This document shows, one piece after another, positions 37,501 to 49,092 of a stretch of DNA of 64,000 bases. Numbering within the stretch: position 1 is the first letter of the stretch; each line of letters opens with the position of its first letter. The notes beneath the pieces are model-generated. The model had not been told where the DNA came from. It saw nothing but the letters and a program-made list of their open reading frames with translations, and did no database searches. This stretch comes from Ailanthus altissimus (lineage: Eukaryota > Streptophyta > Magnoliopsida > Sapindales > Simaroubaceae). The stretch is from NCBI GenBank assembly GCA_946807835.1, contig OX327696.1:9870501-9934500 (forward strand), given 5' to 3'. Made by a program: the position numbers and the translations under genes.

Positions 37501-40500
37501 GAAAGATTCTGTTTCCTTGAACTCTTGCTCCATCTGTGTGGCAAGATATGGGTAATTAACTCAAAAAGGGAGTAGAAGAAATATCAGGGCTTAGTGGGTA
37601 CAAGTTGGTTCAACTGGTTGAACCACTTGAAGTGGTACAAGAGGTATGAGATTGGAATCCAGCTCACACCAGGATTAGGAAGGAGTTTGGTATATATTTC
37701 ATGTAATAATAAAAAGGGAAGTATTGGGACTTATTATTCTTGATAGTACAAATTATCTAGTGGAATAGGTGGGTAGTGACTGTAATACGTAATTCTCCGC
37801 CTGAGTTCAGACCAATATGTATATTTTTTTATGAAGCTTTGCTACAAAATTGGAATATACCAAATTTATTGCCAAAAAAGCTTCTTTGCTTACAATTGAT
37901 GAATAGTTACATGTACATAACTGATTTTAGGAAAGAACAAAAGCGGAATATAGTGGTTTGATTTTGGTCTAGCTCACACCAGGATTAGGAAGGAGTTTGG
38001 TATATATTTCATGTAATAATAAAAAAGGGAAGTATTGGGACTTATTATTCATGATAGTACAAATTAGCTAGTGGAATAGGTGGTTAGTGACTGTAATGCG
38101 TAATTCTCTGCCTGAGTTCAGACCATTATGTATATTTTTTTGTGAAGCTTTGCTACTAAATTGGAATATACCAAATTTATTGCAAAAAAAGCTTCTTTGC
38201 TTCCAATTGATGAATAGTTACATGTACATAACTGATTTTAGGAAAGAACAAAAGCAGAATATTGTGGTTTGATTTTGGTTGGAATTTGACACTGTCAAAT
38301 GCTAGGGTTTGTTAAGTCCATGATGACTGTTCTTTTGAAGTTAATAATAAGTTCTCAAATGTGGTTATGATATGGTTTTGCAATCATGTAATTGCAACCT
38401 TCACTTCAATCTCCTCTAAATCTCCATGTTGATAGAATGTCAAATAATAGTATATGACTTGTTAGAAATTTTGTTTAGGAGCTAAAAATTGAAGTAGAAT
38501 TGAAAGTAGAAGAACATTTTATACAAAGATGATGAGGCATTTATTTATCTGTTAGAAATTTTGTTTAAGAGCTAAAAAATTGAATTAGAAACTAAAGGAA
38601 CATATTTGAAGACAATGATAACGAGGCATTTATTTGGAGGGCTAAACCTTCATTCATTTACATCGTCAGACTGAATCCTTCCCACCTTTTGTCTAATTTG
38701 GAGTGGTTAAAAGGGAACTTTTTTTTTAATATCATTTATCCCTTGACCATAGTCTTCAATTTTTCTTATGCTTTATGATAATGCAACCTGAAATTACCGT
38801 GTGCGTGGATTTACTGGACACACCTTGTGACGTAATGGTGAGTTCAAATTCATTATTGATTGTCAATAAGTTTTGCTGTGCTGGGTGATCTGTGTAATTT
38901 AATTTAGCACCCATTAATTATTTGAATTTTGAATCTTACAGTTGCAGACCTTTACTTATACCATTATTTGAAACCAGGGTTCTTAAAATTGGATTCGATT
39001 CATTAGTTTTCTGTTTGTGTTCTCTAGAGAAGAGGAAGAGCTGGTCGTGTTCAACCTGGCGAGTGTTTCCATCTCTATCCCAAATGTGTATATGATGCTT
39101 TTTCTGATTATCAATTGCCAGAACTTTTAAGAACGCCCCTGCAATCCTTGTGCTTGCAAATCAAAAGTTTACAACTTGGAAGTATATCAGAATTCCTGTC
39201 TAGAGCCCTGCAGCCACCTGAACCTTTATCGGTAATTTTCAAATAGATTGTTTCCTGGCACCTGCACAGCTATGAAGCTTGCGGAGATAAAAATAATGCA
39301 TTGATCTTCTTGCTTGCAATTGAATTGTACATGAATTTGTTTAGACATCTAAATTTCTTTTATTGTTAGCATTATCATTTTATAATTGTACGTATCATTT
39401 GTTTGACTCATGTTTGTTATGTAGGTAAAAAATGCTGTTGAATATTTACAGATCATCGGGGCTTTAGATGAGAATGAGAATCTGACAGTACTAGGTACAA
39501 AGTTGTTTGTTTTTTAATGTAGGGATATTGAGATATTCTTTGAAGAAGAAACCTTTATTTTAAATGGTGCTTTGCAGGACGCAATTTGTCAATGCTTCCA
39601 GTTGAGCCTAAACTTGGAAAAATGCTCATATTGGGGGCAATTTTCAACTCTCTAGATCCAATAATGACTGTTGTTGCTGGTCTTAGTGTCAGAGATCCAT
39701 TCTTGATGCCATTTGACAAGAAAGATGTAAGTTTGATAACATGTTTCCACTGGCAATAAGTGTTCCAATTCTTTTACTAGTATTCATTTTCCTGCATTCT
39801 GCTTTGATGCTGAATAAAATCATTTTATTTCTTTTTTTTGTAGCCATAATTAGATATTGTTGACTAACTTTTATGTTTTTGTATCAAGAGTTTGTATTCA
39901 TTGGTCAAATCTTGGAGATGGAGACCACTTTGCACCTAGTGCTGTATTGTTTGCCATGCTGTGTTGCTTGAACCATTTTAGCCAACTTATCAGGATACAG
40001 TGACGTAGAAAATTTTAGAAAATAGGACTATGCGGCACCTCAATGCTTTATTTTTTGCCATGTTTTGCAGCTTGAACAAAGTGTGCAAAAACAAAGGTCA
40101 TATATATATGTGTGTGTGTTTTTCCATGTGCACAAAAGTGTCATTTTGTATTCATTGGTCAAATCTTGGAGATGGAGGCCATTTTGCACCTAGTGCTGTA
40201 TTGTTTGCCATGCTGTGTTGCTTGAACCATTTTAGCCAACTTATCAGGATACAGTGACGTAGAAAATTTTAGAAAATAGGACTATGTGGCACCTTAATGC
40301 TTTATTTTTTGCCATGTTTTGCAGCTTGAACAAAGTGTGCAAAAACAAAGGTCATATATATATATGTGTGTGTGTTTTTCCATGTGCACAAAAGTGTCAT
40401 TTTATTCAATATGTGAAATAATTCTTTCATCATCTTCAATTTAACATTTATTAGAAAAATATGCTAAAAAATTGTTGTAACTTTGTTCAGTTTTCTAGAT

Positions 40501-42840
40501 TAATTGTAGAGATGCTATACACAACTATCTGTAACTTTTTAGTGGGAGATCATAGCCATATGCACTGCTCCTAATTAGCATCAGTTCTATGAGCAGCTGC
40601 AAATTGCACTTGGTTGCTTGCATTCTTTTCTTGAAATGCGTGGTGAAGAATATAATTTGTTAATTTACATTTTACAATTTTTCTTCTGATGGCATTTGTA
40701 AGTATCAAAACTTATGTATTTGCTTTGCTCATGAATGAATTACTTGTCATATTTTGGAGAATGTTTGACGGTGTATGTTGTTTGTTAAGGTAGTTAATCT
40801 AGGACTGAAAGATTTTTGAACAAGTAGCTGGGACAATATGTGTACAATATGTTTACAGTAAACTTTTGTCTATTAACAAGCAAATAGGAAATACGTTGCT
40901 GTTATTCTTTCTTGTCTTCTTTATTGCCTGTGCCAATAAGAAAGATTTCTATTGCTATTACAACACTTCCTGTATCTACACATTTTAAGTGTTTTTTCTT
41001 GGTTGTGGTGGTTGAGGCCGTTATTTACAATGTCGTGAAGAATGATCTCTTGTTTGCTTTTTGTAGCTTGCGGAGTCTGCAAAAGCTCAATTCTCTTCCC
41101 ATGCCTACAGCGACCATCTTGCACTTGTACGAGCCTATGATGGTTGGAAAAATGCTGAAAGAGATAAATCTGGTTATGAGTATTGTTGGAAAAACTTTCT
41201 TTCTGTGCAAACTCTGAAAGCGATTGACTCTCTACGAAAGCAGTTCTTTTTTTTGCTAAAGGATGCTGGTCTGGTTGAGCGCAACACTGAAAACTGCAAT
41301 AAATGGAGCCATGACGAGCATCTTATCCGCGCAGTCATCTGTGCAGGCTTATTTCCTGGAATATGTTCTGTTGTGGTGAGTGGTGCTGCATTTGCTTACA
41401 GGTTTAAGAAAAATAGTTTGTTTACATCCTTGTTACTGCCTCTACTTGTATTAATGTTGTTTTCTGCTTATGTGGTTTTAATGAAACTTGAAATTTCAAC
41501 AAGCAAAATGAGTGATTAATGAATTTTTATGAATTTGAAGCTACATGCTTGCTATAGTTGATCCAGTAAATTTGGTTGGGTTCCCAATTTCTTTGTGTAA
41601 GCATATGCTAGGGAAATGACTGCCTTTCCATAAGACATGGTAAAAAATATGTACTAATAAAATTGTGATCTGCAGAATAAAGAAAAGTCCATAGCATTTA
41701 AAACAATGGAGGATGGTCAGGTGCTTCTATACTTGGTAAGTTTCTTTTCTTTCTGCTATTTTAGTGTTCCCTAAAGAAATTGTTCGATGGTAATTTTCCA
41801 TTACTCTTTTCCTCTTTTTTATTTGTATTTTTGGGTTATGACTGTCTTCAACAGAATTCTGTGAACTCTGGAGTCCCCAAAATTCCGTTCCCTTGGCTAG
41901 TTTTTAACGAAAAGGTTAAAGTGAATTCAGTTTTCCTCCGGGATTCAACTGGTGTATCTGATTCTGCCCTCCTCTTATTCGGAGGAAGCATTTCCAGAGG
42001 TGGACTCGTAAGTTCCATAATTCCTTTCGTCCATTCCTGTGAGAGTATGTTCTATTGATGGAAGACATGGATAATTATTGTTATTGTTTCTCTGTGTGAC
42101 ATGATTTGTGCTGAAATTTTCTGGCTTTTGATAGGATGGACACCTAAAAATGTTGGGAGGATACTTGGAATTTTTCATGAAACCTGAATTAGCTGATACA
42201 TATATTTGCTTAAAGAGAGAGATTGAGGAACTTATTCAGAGAAAAGTAAGTACTAATTGAATTTGCTTACCTGATAATATGGTTTGTTTTAATTGTGATG
42301 TTAAAATTCTCTCTCAGAAGACTCTTCTATTAAAATCATTGCTAGATCCACGTGTAATATTGTTTTTTTTATTGTGGACAGCTTCTTAATCCCGAGTTGG
42401 ATATAGAAGTTGACAAAGGACTCCTATCAGTAGTCAGATTACTGGTGTCAGAGGACAGATGTGAGGGCAGATTTGTCTTTGGTCGCCAAGTACCAGTATT
42501 CTCAAAGAAGGCAGCACAAGCGACAGTTCCAGGTCAGGACTCAAAAGGTGGGGTTGATAATTCAAAGAATGAGCTGCAGACATTGCTTGCCAGGGCAGGA
42601 CATGGTGCTCCTACTTACAAGACAAAGCAACTGAAAAACAACCGGTTTCGTTCCACTGTGTTCTTTAATGGTCTAGACTTTGTGGGGCAGCCTTGTAGCA
42701 ATAAGAAACTTGCAGAAAAAGATGCGGCTGCAGAGGCTCTGCTTTGGTTGAGGGGTGAGACTGGTTCATCTGCAAGAGATCTTGATCATATGTCTATGCT
42801 CTTAAAGAAGAGGAAAAACAAAAATAAAAAGAGAACCTGA
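28532..42840 (+). CDS. DExH-box (DEAH/RHA) ATP-dependent RNA helicase with C-terminal dsRBD, organelle-targeted
   Basis: ATP-driven RNA helicase. Exons: 28532-28909, 30604-30758, 30840-30927, 31187-31432, 32321-32416, 33289-33477, 33606-33765, 33840-33970, 35201-35374, 35490-35762, 36879-37073, 39028-39231, 39425-39494, 39578-39726, 41067-41375, 41676-41735, 41855-42007, 42135-42245, 42382-42840. They sum to 3600 bases (1199 residues plus stop), all phases agreeing. Residues 1 to about 60 are Arg/Ser-rich, like a plastid or mitochondrial transit peptide. Helicase motifs: GETGCGKT (326-333), DEIH (428-431), SAT (460-462), TNMAETSIT (648-656) and QRRGRAGR (695-702, split by an intron). The HA2/OB region follows, then a dsRBD (about 1108-1175) with [16 protein letters not shown] and [16 protein letters not shown]. 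Nearest relatives by memory are Arabidopsis DExH3/DExH5-type proteins and animal DHX36/DHX9. The organelle and RNA targets are inferred, not seen. Confidence 0.96.
32890..33145. repeat. Tandem duplication in helicase intron 5, period 135 bp
   Basis: GAGCAGCACAGAGAGAGTGA at 32893 recurs at 33028. Both copies continue through ATTCATGTCTT, GATTGAGTTGCTTGTTCTGA and ATATATCATG. A short further echo of the end of the unit occurs just before exon 6. Confidence 0.85.
34000..34315. repeat. Diverged tandem duplication in helicase intron 8, period about 179 bp
   Basis: GGAACCAA at 34009 and 34188 each lead into TTCAATATAGTTGA-CAAGTGT or its close variant, a T-rich run, then TTATTGTTTTACC-like and GTAA-TTGATATT-like blocks. 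Divergence is greater than in the other intronic duplications. Confidence 0.7.
37661..38280. repeat. Near-identical 310-bp tandem duplication in helicase intron 11
   Basis: Copy 1 is 37661-37970 and copy 2 is 37971-38280. Both begin AGCTCACACCAGGATTAGGA and end GGTTTGATTTTGGT. They differ by only a handful of substitutions and one or two single-base indels, so this looks like the youngest of the intron duplications. Confidence 0.95.
39891..40402. repeat. Near-identical 254-bp tandem duplication in helicase intron 14, with an internal sub-repeat
   Basis: Copy 1 starts at 39891 and copy 2 at 40145, both with TTTGTATTCATTGGTCAAAT and both ending CACAAAAGTGTCAT. Inside each copy two related half-units (GCACCTAGTGCTGTATTG and GCACCTCAATGCTTTATT contexts, each leading to TTGCCATG and GCTTGAAC) suggest an older, diverged duplication beneath the recent one. 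A short TATA/TGTG run varies in length between copies. Confidence 0.93.
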
Positions 42841-43736
42841 ATTCATGTTGCAAAGTGGAGTTAATCTGACATGGTAGACAAAAAGTGTAACACATCTTTA
42901 CTATTTATAATGAAGAACAGATCTCCCAGTTTCTGTTCCAAGTTTTGATGGATTTGGTGGGGGGTTTAAGTTTCATCTTGTAATTATAGGTGAAAGAACT
43001 GCTTTTTGCTGAACCAGTTATTGTTTGGTGACATTTCTAAGCCCTGTTTTATGAAATGGGTGGAAGATAACAATCCCTGGGAGACAAAATCTGGAGATTC
43101 TGCCTAGCTAACTGAAGAGCAGAAATTGATTTTGCATGCTGCCTGACCATGCTCAGAATTCTTACTGATCCACCAAGCTCGGTGCAGCATCAGGTGGCCA
43201 CACTCATATTTGTATCTTATTATAACAGTGAATTAGGGAATTAGCATATAATTCTCCGGAGGGGATAGAGATGGCAAGATAGCTATAAAATTTTGATCTG
43301 TAAAGTGAGAAGCATATGCTGTTATGCTCATTCAAGTGTATGAGCTAAAACATATTTAGGACCATGCATATGCTTTGCTTTTGGATTGTCAGGGAAGATT
43401 TGAACATTGGTTTGATTATCAATTCAATTCTTGTATATAGTTATTTATTGCATCCTTTATACAATTGCTTTACCTTTGATTCGAGTAAACATCTTTATCT
43501 GGTCCATGGTGGAATAAAAGTTATGTGGCTGATTGAGTTAGCAGTTTGTATCTGTCGATTGTGACCGGCTTCCTTTATCGTAGCATGAATTCATGTAAGT
43601 GCTAGAGTTATGTAGACGTTGATTTTTGCTCCTGAATGAATCATAAAAAATTACATTGGAATCCTAATGCTGAAATTTATTGTACACAAGGGAACTATGT
43701 TCCGAAGACTAATTGTTTCCTACTAGAAAACAGTAT
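42841..43736. other. Intergenic region between convergent helicase and GT61 genes
   Basis: The 3' UTRs of both genes should lie here, within 896 bases. No further gene was recognised. Confidence 0.6.
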
Positions 43737-45702
43737 TTACTGATGCAGAAGCTGAAGTGCCTCGGACAGAGTACTTCTAAACCTATTCAAATCAACCTTA
43801 ACATTCTGTTTGCTCATGTAAATAGATCTAAATGCATTCCATCCCTGTTTTCCTATTGAGGAAGGATCCCTAATAACTTGATGGTCAAGTGGGTATTGCT
43901 CTATCAAAGTGCTTTCTTCTAGTTTAATCTTATATTCCAAGTACCTCAACTTCATAGCTCTTGCAGGCTCTTCATAGTCAGTTCTTGCCAACCATTCAAA
44001 TCCTCCAATGGGAACTACTTGTATCAAAACTGCTTTCTCCGGAAGGAAGATCATGTTAGTCAGGCCAGCTCCATGAATTGCCAGAAACACATCACAAGAA
44101 TTCACTGTTTCTGCAAATCTGGATAAATTACCGTTCGCCTCTGAGACAACTACATCGTATCCCATTGTTCCAGCCATTTGAGCAATTTCATCTGCATTGG
44201 TAAAAGCTCGTGTTTGCTTCCTTGAGATGATCAGAAGTCGAGGCTTTCTCTTTTCTCCGTCATTAATTTGGATGGCAGAATCTTTCTGCAACGAGAAGGA
44301 ACTTCTTATGAACTGTCTGAACTCTGAGATAGAATAAGGAGACACTGAAGGATCAATATTCAGCTCTTTGTCATGACGTTTCAGGCCAATGATTCCTCTT
44401 GGAAAACAGTGAATGTCATCGTCGTTATCGATGTCAATAACATCATATTTAGATAAGGTTTTCAGGATATTCTGGTACTTGTTGATCCACCAAGAGTGCT
44501 TATTGGTGATAACAAACTGTACTTGGCCATTGAACTGTCGAGAATTTATATACAGTGGGATAATAATATCACTGAAATCATGAAAAATGTTGCCAGCATA
44601 TCCACCGGTGGAGAAAAGAATGGCTGGAACGCTGTGATTTTGAGTGCAGTGTGGGAGTAGTAGTGCATGTGTTGCTGGTTTTACTGACCATTCACTTGCG
44701 CGTTTCATTACAACTCGGTCATATTTTCGCGCGTAGGGCCTGATGATCCATGACCTATTTTCTTTTTGAGATGAAGCAATGAATACTGTTGCCGAAGTTC
44801 CATGGATTCTTATCTCATCGTCCATCTTGCAATAGTCTGATCCTTTCCTTATATTGCAGACCGGCTCTGTTCTCATAGTCGTGCCTTTTGAATCTGCAAG
44901 TTCAAACAAGTTTTGCATCAACATTTATATTGACTCAACCTAATAATAATGTCAATTTCCCAAAGTATGCTTATAATTTGGTATAATAGTAATTATATAA
45001 TTTTTCTGTTTGTATCTTTAAGTACAAAGTAGCCATATAATATTGAAGTTTGGGTTTTCACCTTCACAAGACAAGGACATTTTCACTTCAATAAGAATTG
45101 GAACCTATTTGATCTAAATAGACAAGTTATATCCTTATTGCTGGCATTAAATGAAGTTGGTATATATTCATAAAATTAGAGATTAAAATGACATTTTCCC
45201 TTAAATAGTATAGAAATATAAGCTATATTTCTTCTTAAGATGTGTCCTTACCGTGGGGTGGTTGAGAATGAGAATTGGCGGTGGTGGCAGCGGCGTCCTC
45301 ATCAAACATTTGCTGGGAAGCAGTGCTTATTTCCTTGACTGTTAGCACGTCCTTCAAGTCACCAACATCCACTGATACCCACAACTTCACTGCCAAACCC
45401 AAACATGCATATCATAACAGTTAATAAGACAAATTACTTTTATCAAATGTTTTCCAATGAATTGATTAATTATAATTTAAAATAATCGAAGAAGGATGCA
45501 TGTGCAATGTGTGCATTGTGTACATTTGAAAAAGAGTAAAAGCAAACTTACGATTACGAGATGGTAGAGGAGCCAAATAAGGCTTAAACACAGCGCAGAA
45601 GCTCAACGCTATCAAGAAGCAACAAACTAATGCCATCCATGTCTGCAGCTTTTGCTCTCCCCTTCTATAACTTCTATCTATTATGTAATTGTATTTGTAC
45701 AT
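43737..45702 (-). CDS. Glycosyltransferase family 61 protein (type II Golgi membrane protein)
   Basis: A GT61 glycosyltransferase. In plants these add xylose or arabinose to xylan or to N-glycans in the Golgi; acceptor and sugar here are unknown. Exons on the minus strand: 45702-45552, 45389-45252 and 44893-43737. They total 1446 bases (481 residues plus stop) with GT-AG sites. A basic cytosolic N-terminus (residues 1-21) precedes a membrane anchor, WMALVCCFLIALSFCAVF (22-39), then a short stem and a lumenal catalytic domain. Family signatures are EPVCNIRKGSDYCKMDDEIR, ILFSTGGYAGNIFHDFSDII and SCDVFLAIHGAGLTNMIFLP near the C-terminus. The in-frame ATG at 44924 just above exon 3 is intronic, because the splice acceptor CTTGCAG lies inside that stretch. 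By memory it resembles At3g18170/At3g18180. Confidence 0.95.
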
Positions 45703-46230
45703 CTTTTCCTTCTCTCCTTAATTTCTCAGCTATATGCAACACTACTCAGTTCCAAGTTGTACTAACAGGTTTGCAAATACCCAATGCAAATCCACAGCAA
45801 CATGCAAAAGAGCCTAACCTAATTTGAACAATATCATATTGCCAATCAAAGAAGCTATTTTAAACCCTTATCAAGAACTAGCTATATATATATATACAAA
45901 TCAGAACTCGGAAGTTGGGACATTGGACGGCGAATCAAAATTTCAGATGCCATTTTGTTTTGTTTAAGAACAATATTTTCATGTCCGATCAGTATTGCTC
46001 TCCACATTTGATTTTTTTCTTTTAAGCTCTCGGGTATTTATTTTGTCTGCTTTTAAGCAGGAGTACGAAAGGGACATTTTAGTTGACTACTGCTGCGTGA
46101 TGAGAGAATTAAAGCATCTCTTTCAATGATTGCGCATTTGGTGATTTTGTTTACATTCTGAGAATAATCACTGCCGGCCGTAGATTCTGGCCTGGAGATA
46201 TATGGTGAAGGTGAACTATGATTATTATAA
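45703..46230. other. Upstream region of the GT61 gene
   Basis: This should hold the 5' UTR and promoter of the minus-strand GT61 gene. A run of TATATA lies near 45885-45897 but is rather far from the ATG, so its role is uncertain. No other feature was seen. Confidence 0.4.
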
Positions 46231-46423
46231 TTATAATATAAAAGAAATAATTTAATAAATTATATAGTTTATTATATGATGAGTTCTTAAACCCGCAATA
46301 AAATTCTGTAATATATTATAAATTATATAAAAATTATAAATTTATTAAATAATAATATATAATAATATTATTTATAATACGATGAATTATATAATTTATT
46401 AAATTATTTTTTTATAATGTAAT
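46231..46423. repeat. Foldback element: inverted repeat of about 35 bp around a 121-bp centre
   Basis: Positions 46246-46266 and 46388-46408 are perfect reverse complements over 21 bases, and the match continues outward imperfectly to about 46231 and 46423. The whole segment is nearly pure A/T. It may be a MITE or a simple AT-rich hairpin; no target duplication was resolved. Confidence 0.65.
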
Positions 46424-47019
46424 TCGTAATTCATTATATACATATATCTTAATGATGCATTTGAATTTTGATATATATCTTGCTGGTTTTACGTGAGTCT
46501 TCTGACATAAAACCCTTGATTTAATTTGTTTTTTAAAAAAATATTACAAGCCCACCTCAATGTGCATATAATTGAGTTGACTCATTGTGTGGTCTGAGTT
46601 AGTTCAGGCATCCAACAAATACCAAGTTTGGTATAGAATGAGACATATTAACAATCTTAATTTGTCTACACAGATTTTGTGGGGAGGCATGATGAGGCAG
46701 GATTACGACGACTTTGAATTTTCAATTAAGTATCGCTCTTTTTTACGTGTGTGCCTTTAAAAACAAGTTAGAAGATTGTTATCACGCAACAGAACAATCA
46801 TTCCTCCCTGTTTGTATGTTATTTTCTTTTTCATTTAATTTGTTTCTCAGTCTCACCCTGTTATGTTTTATGCAATTGAATGATATTTCCTAACCAGAAT
46901 CTTTGGGAAGCATGCATTAGCGCACCAATTAATGGAAGCTTCATAGCTCTATGTAGGGGTTAAGGTTGTCAAATCTCAAATTGTTGTATAGATGAATAGT
47001 TTATAAGAATTGGGTTCTT
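46424..47019. other. Intergenic stretch, no gene seen
   Basis: Mixed-composition sequence without recognisable coding content. Confidence 0.5.
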
Positions 47020-47580
47020 TTAATTAAATAAATGTATTTTTGGTGAAAGATGTTTGTGTGAATTTGAAAAGCAAATTTATAAAAATGAAGGACGCGTGTT
47101 AAAACAGATAAATAGATGTATTTTGAGTAGAGAATATTTTTTTGACATTAGAAAATAAATTCGTAAAGATAAAAAATACGTACGTGAAGTTTAAAGTAAA
47201 TAAATAGATATATTTTGAGTAGAGAATGTTTTTTTGACACTAAAAAATAAATTCGTAAAGATAAAGAATACGTACATAAAATTTAAAGCAAATAAATAGA
47301 TGTATTTTGAGTAGAGAATAGTTTTTTGACACTAAAAAATAAATTCATAAAGATAAATAATATGTACGTGAAATTTAAAGCAAATAAGTAGATGTATTTT
47401 GAGTAGAGAATATTTTTTTGATACTAAAAAATAAATTCGTAAAGATAAAGAATATGTATGTGAAGTTTAAAGCAAATAAGTAGATGTATTTTAAATAGAG
47501 AATGCTTGTTAAAATTAAAAAATAAATCTATAAAAGTGAAAAATGAGTAGGTAAAATTTAAAATGAATAATATCTTTTTG
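47020..47580. repeat. Minisatellite, about six units of period about 92 bp
   Basis: The marker TGTATTTTGAGTAGAGAAT (with variants) recurs with its T-run at about 47121, 47213, 47304, 47397 and 47489, a spacing of 91-93 bases. Each unit then has TTTTTTTGA(C/T)A-TA, AAAATAAATTCGTAAAGATA, a GTACGTGAA-like block and TTTAAAGCAAATAA. A first unit near 47037 and the last near 47560 are more diverged than the central four. Confidence 0.93.
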
Positions 47581-48929
47581 GTTATTGTTACAAAGGATAT
47601 GTTTTTTGGATGTTTGTATTTATTTAAAATTTGATTAATATTAATGATGTTTATAAAACTTTGTCTAAAAAAATTGTTGATTTCATGTAATGAGTATGCA
47701 ATTCTATGTCCTTATTAAAAAAAATGTATGCAATTCTACGCAGAAAGAGAGTATTTAAGACATTTTTTTTTTTATTTTTATAGTTTCGATTTATAGAATT
47801 GTTATAAATTTTAAAATGATATGTACATGCGCATATATATATATATATATTTATACGGTAAGTGATGATTTTATATTAAAAAACAATGCATATTTTGAAA
47901 TAAATATTGTGAAAAATTTATATAACTTCATAATTTTATGGGGCACCGACATTATTCAATGTTATCCAGGAAAATATTTATGAAAGTCAATAATTTGAAG
48001 TTGGTAGATTGCTGGTGCCCATTACATTACTGATAAAATTAAAAGAACTTCATAGTTCATAGCATTCTCTGAAGACATTAATTTGATATATTTATGTGCA
48101 ATTTGATAATGATATTATTTTTTAACACTTAAAAAATTTCATTATCACAAGCAGTCAGTACTCCAACTTGTTATCGAAAATGAAAAGCCAACGATTCAAT
48201 TAGGTGAGCATATAATTTAGCAAACAAAACATATTAAAAAATTAATACTATTTGAAACATACGGTGTTTTTAACATTTTTAAAACATAAATGAAAATTGA
48301 GGTGTTGTGGGTTTGAGTGCATTAATATATATTTAAAATGATAAAAAAAATAAACACACGTTAAAGATGAATTTTAACTTTTATTAAAAAGATAAAGAGA
48401 GCGAGATCGATTTGTTTACCTTAAATTATTGTGAAAACATAAATGCTTGAATTTTACATTCTTAATTTTTCTTTAAATATATTATTCAAGTGATTTTGAT
48501 AACATGTATGTTTAGTCTCAAAGCATGGGGAAAACGACCATTACCCATATCGGTTAATGTTTACTTACATTTTATGGTTTTAAAAAATATTAAAACTTTT
48601 CAGTTGTTAAGAAATTTTTATTATCTTTTAATATTTTTATGTCATTTGATAATTTTATTTTTAATAATAAATAATTTAATAGTTTTGCCTTTGAAGAATT
48701 ATTCCTTTAATTTTAAAAAGTAATAAATTTCTACCGATAGAAAATTTTTATTATTATTTACCTTTTTATGTAATTTAATAATTTTATTTTTAATTAACAG
48801 TTTACCTTTAAAGAAGTACCAAAACTTCTAGAAATTTTTTGTTATTTTTAAATTTTTAATAATAAAATTAATAATTTTATTCTTAATAATAAAATTAATA
48901 ATTTTATTTTTGATAATAAATGCATTGCT
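47581..48929. other. AT-rich stretch, probably containing a decayed copia 5' LTR at its right end
   Basis: A (TA)n run lies near 47836-47850. The part from roughly 48500 leads into the plus-strand copia primer-binding site at 49004, so an LTR is expected, but its outer boundary could not be placed. Repeated TAATAATTTTATTTTTAAT-like phrases occur at 48640-48920. Confidence 0.45.
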
Positions 48930-49003
48930 GACAATTTTATCCTATAAATAATTGTATCGAGTATCTTTCACCATTCTCTCTCACCTTGACTGTATTAAGT
49001 TTA

Positions 49004-49015
49004 TAGTATTAGAGC
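49004..49015 (+). promoter_or_regulatory. Copia primer-binding site (initiator tRNA-Met type), two mismatches
   Basis: TAGTATTAGAGC differs at two positions from the usual plant retrotransposon site TGGTATCAGAGC. The next bases, ATTGAATTTGATAAACTT, also have the look of a copia leader, and gag follows within 80 bases. Confidence 0.8.
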
Positions 49016-49092
49016 ATTGAATTTGATAAACTTGCATGAGCCCTTTGAATGATCCTAGAAACCTTATCCTTCATTATAATCCTTCTCTCACA

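Noticed and set aside
44894..44924. ATG at 44924 as the start of the GT61 protein
   Set aside because: It lies upstream of the splice acceptor CTTGCAG. Using it would lose the membrane anchor, while splicing to the exons at 45252-45702 gives a complete type II protein in frame.
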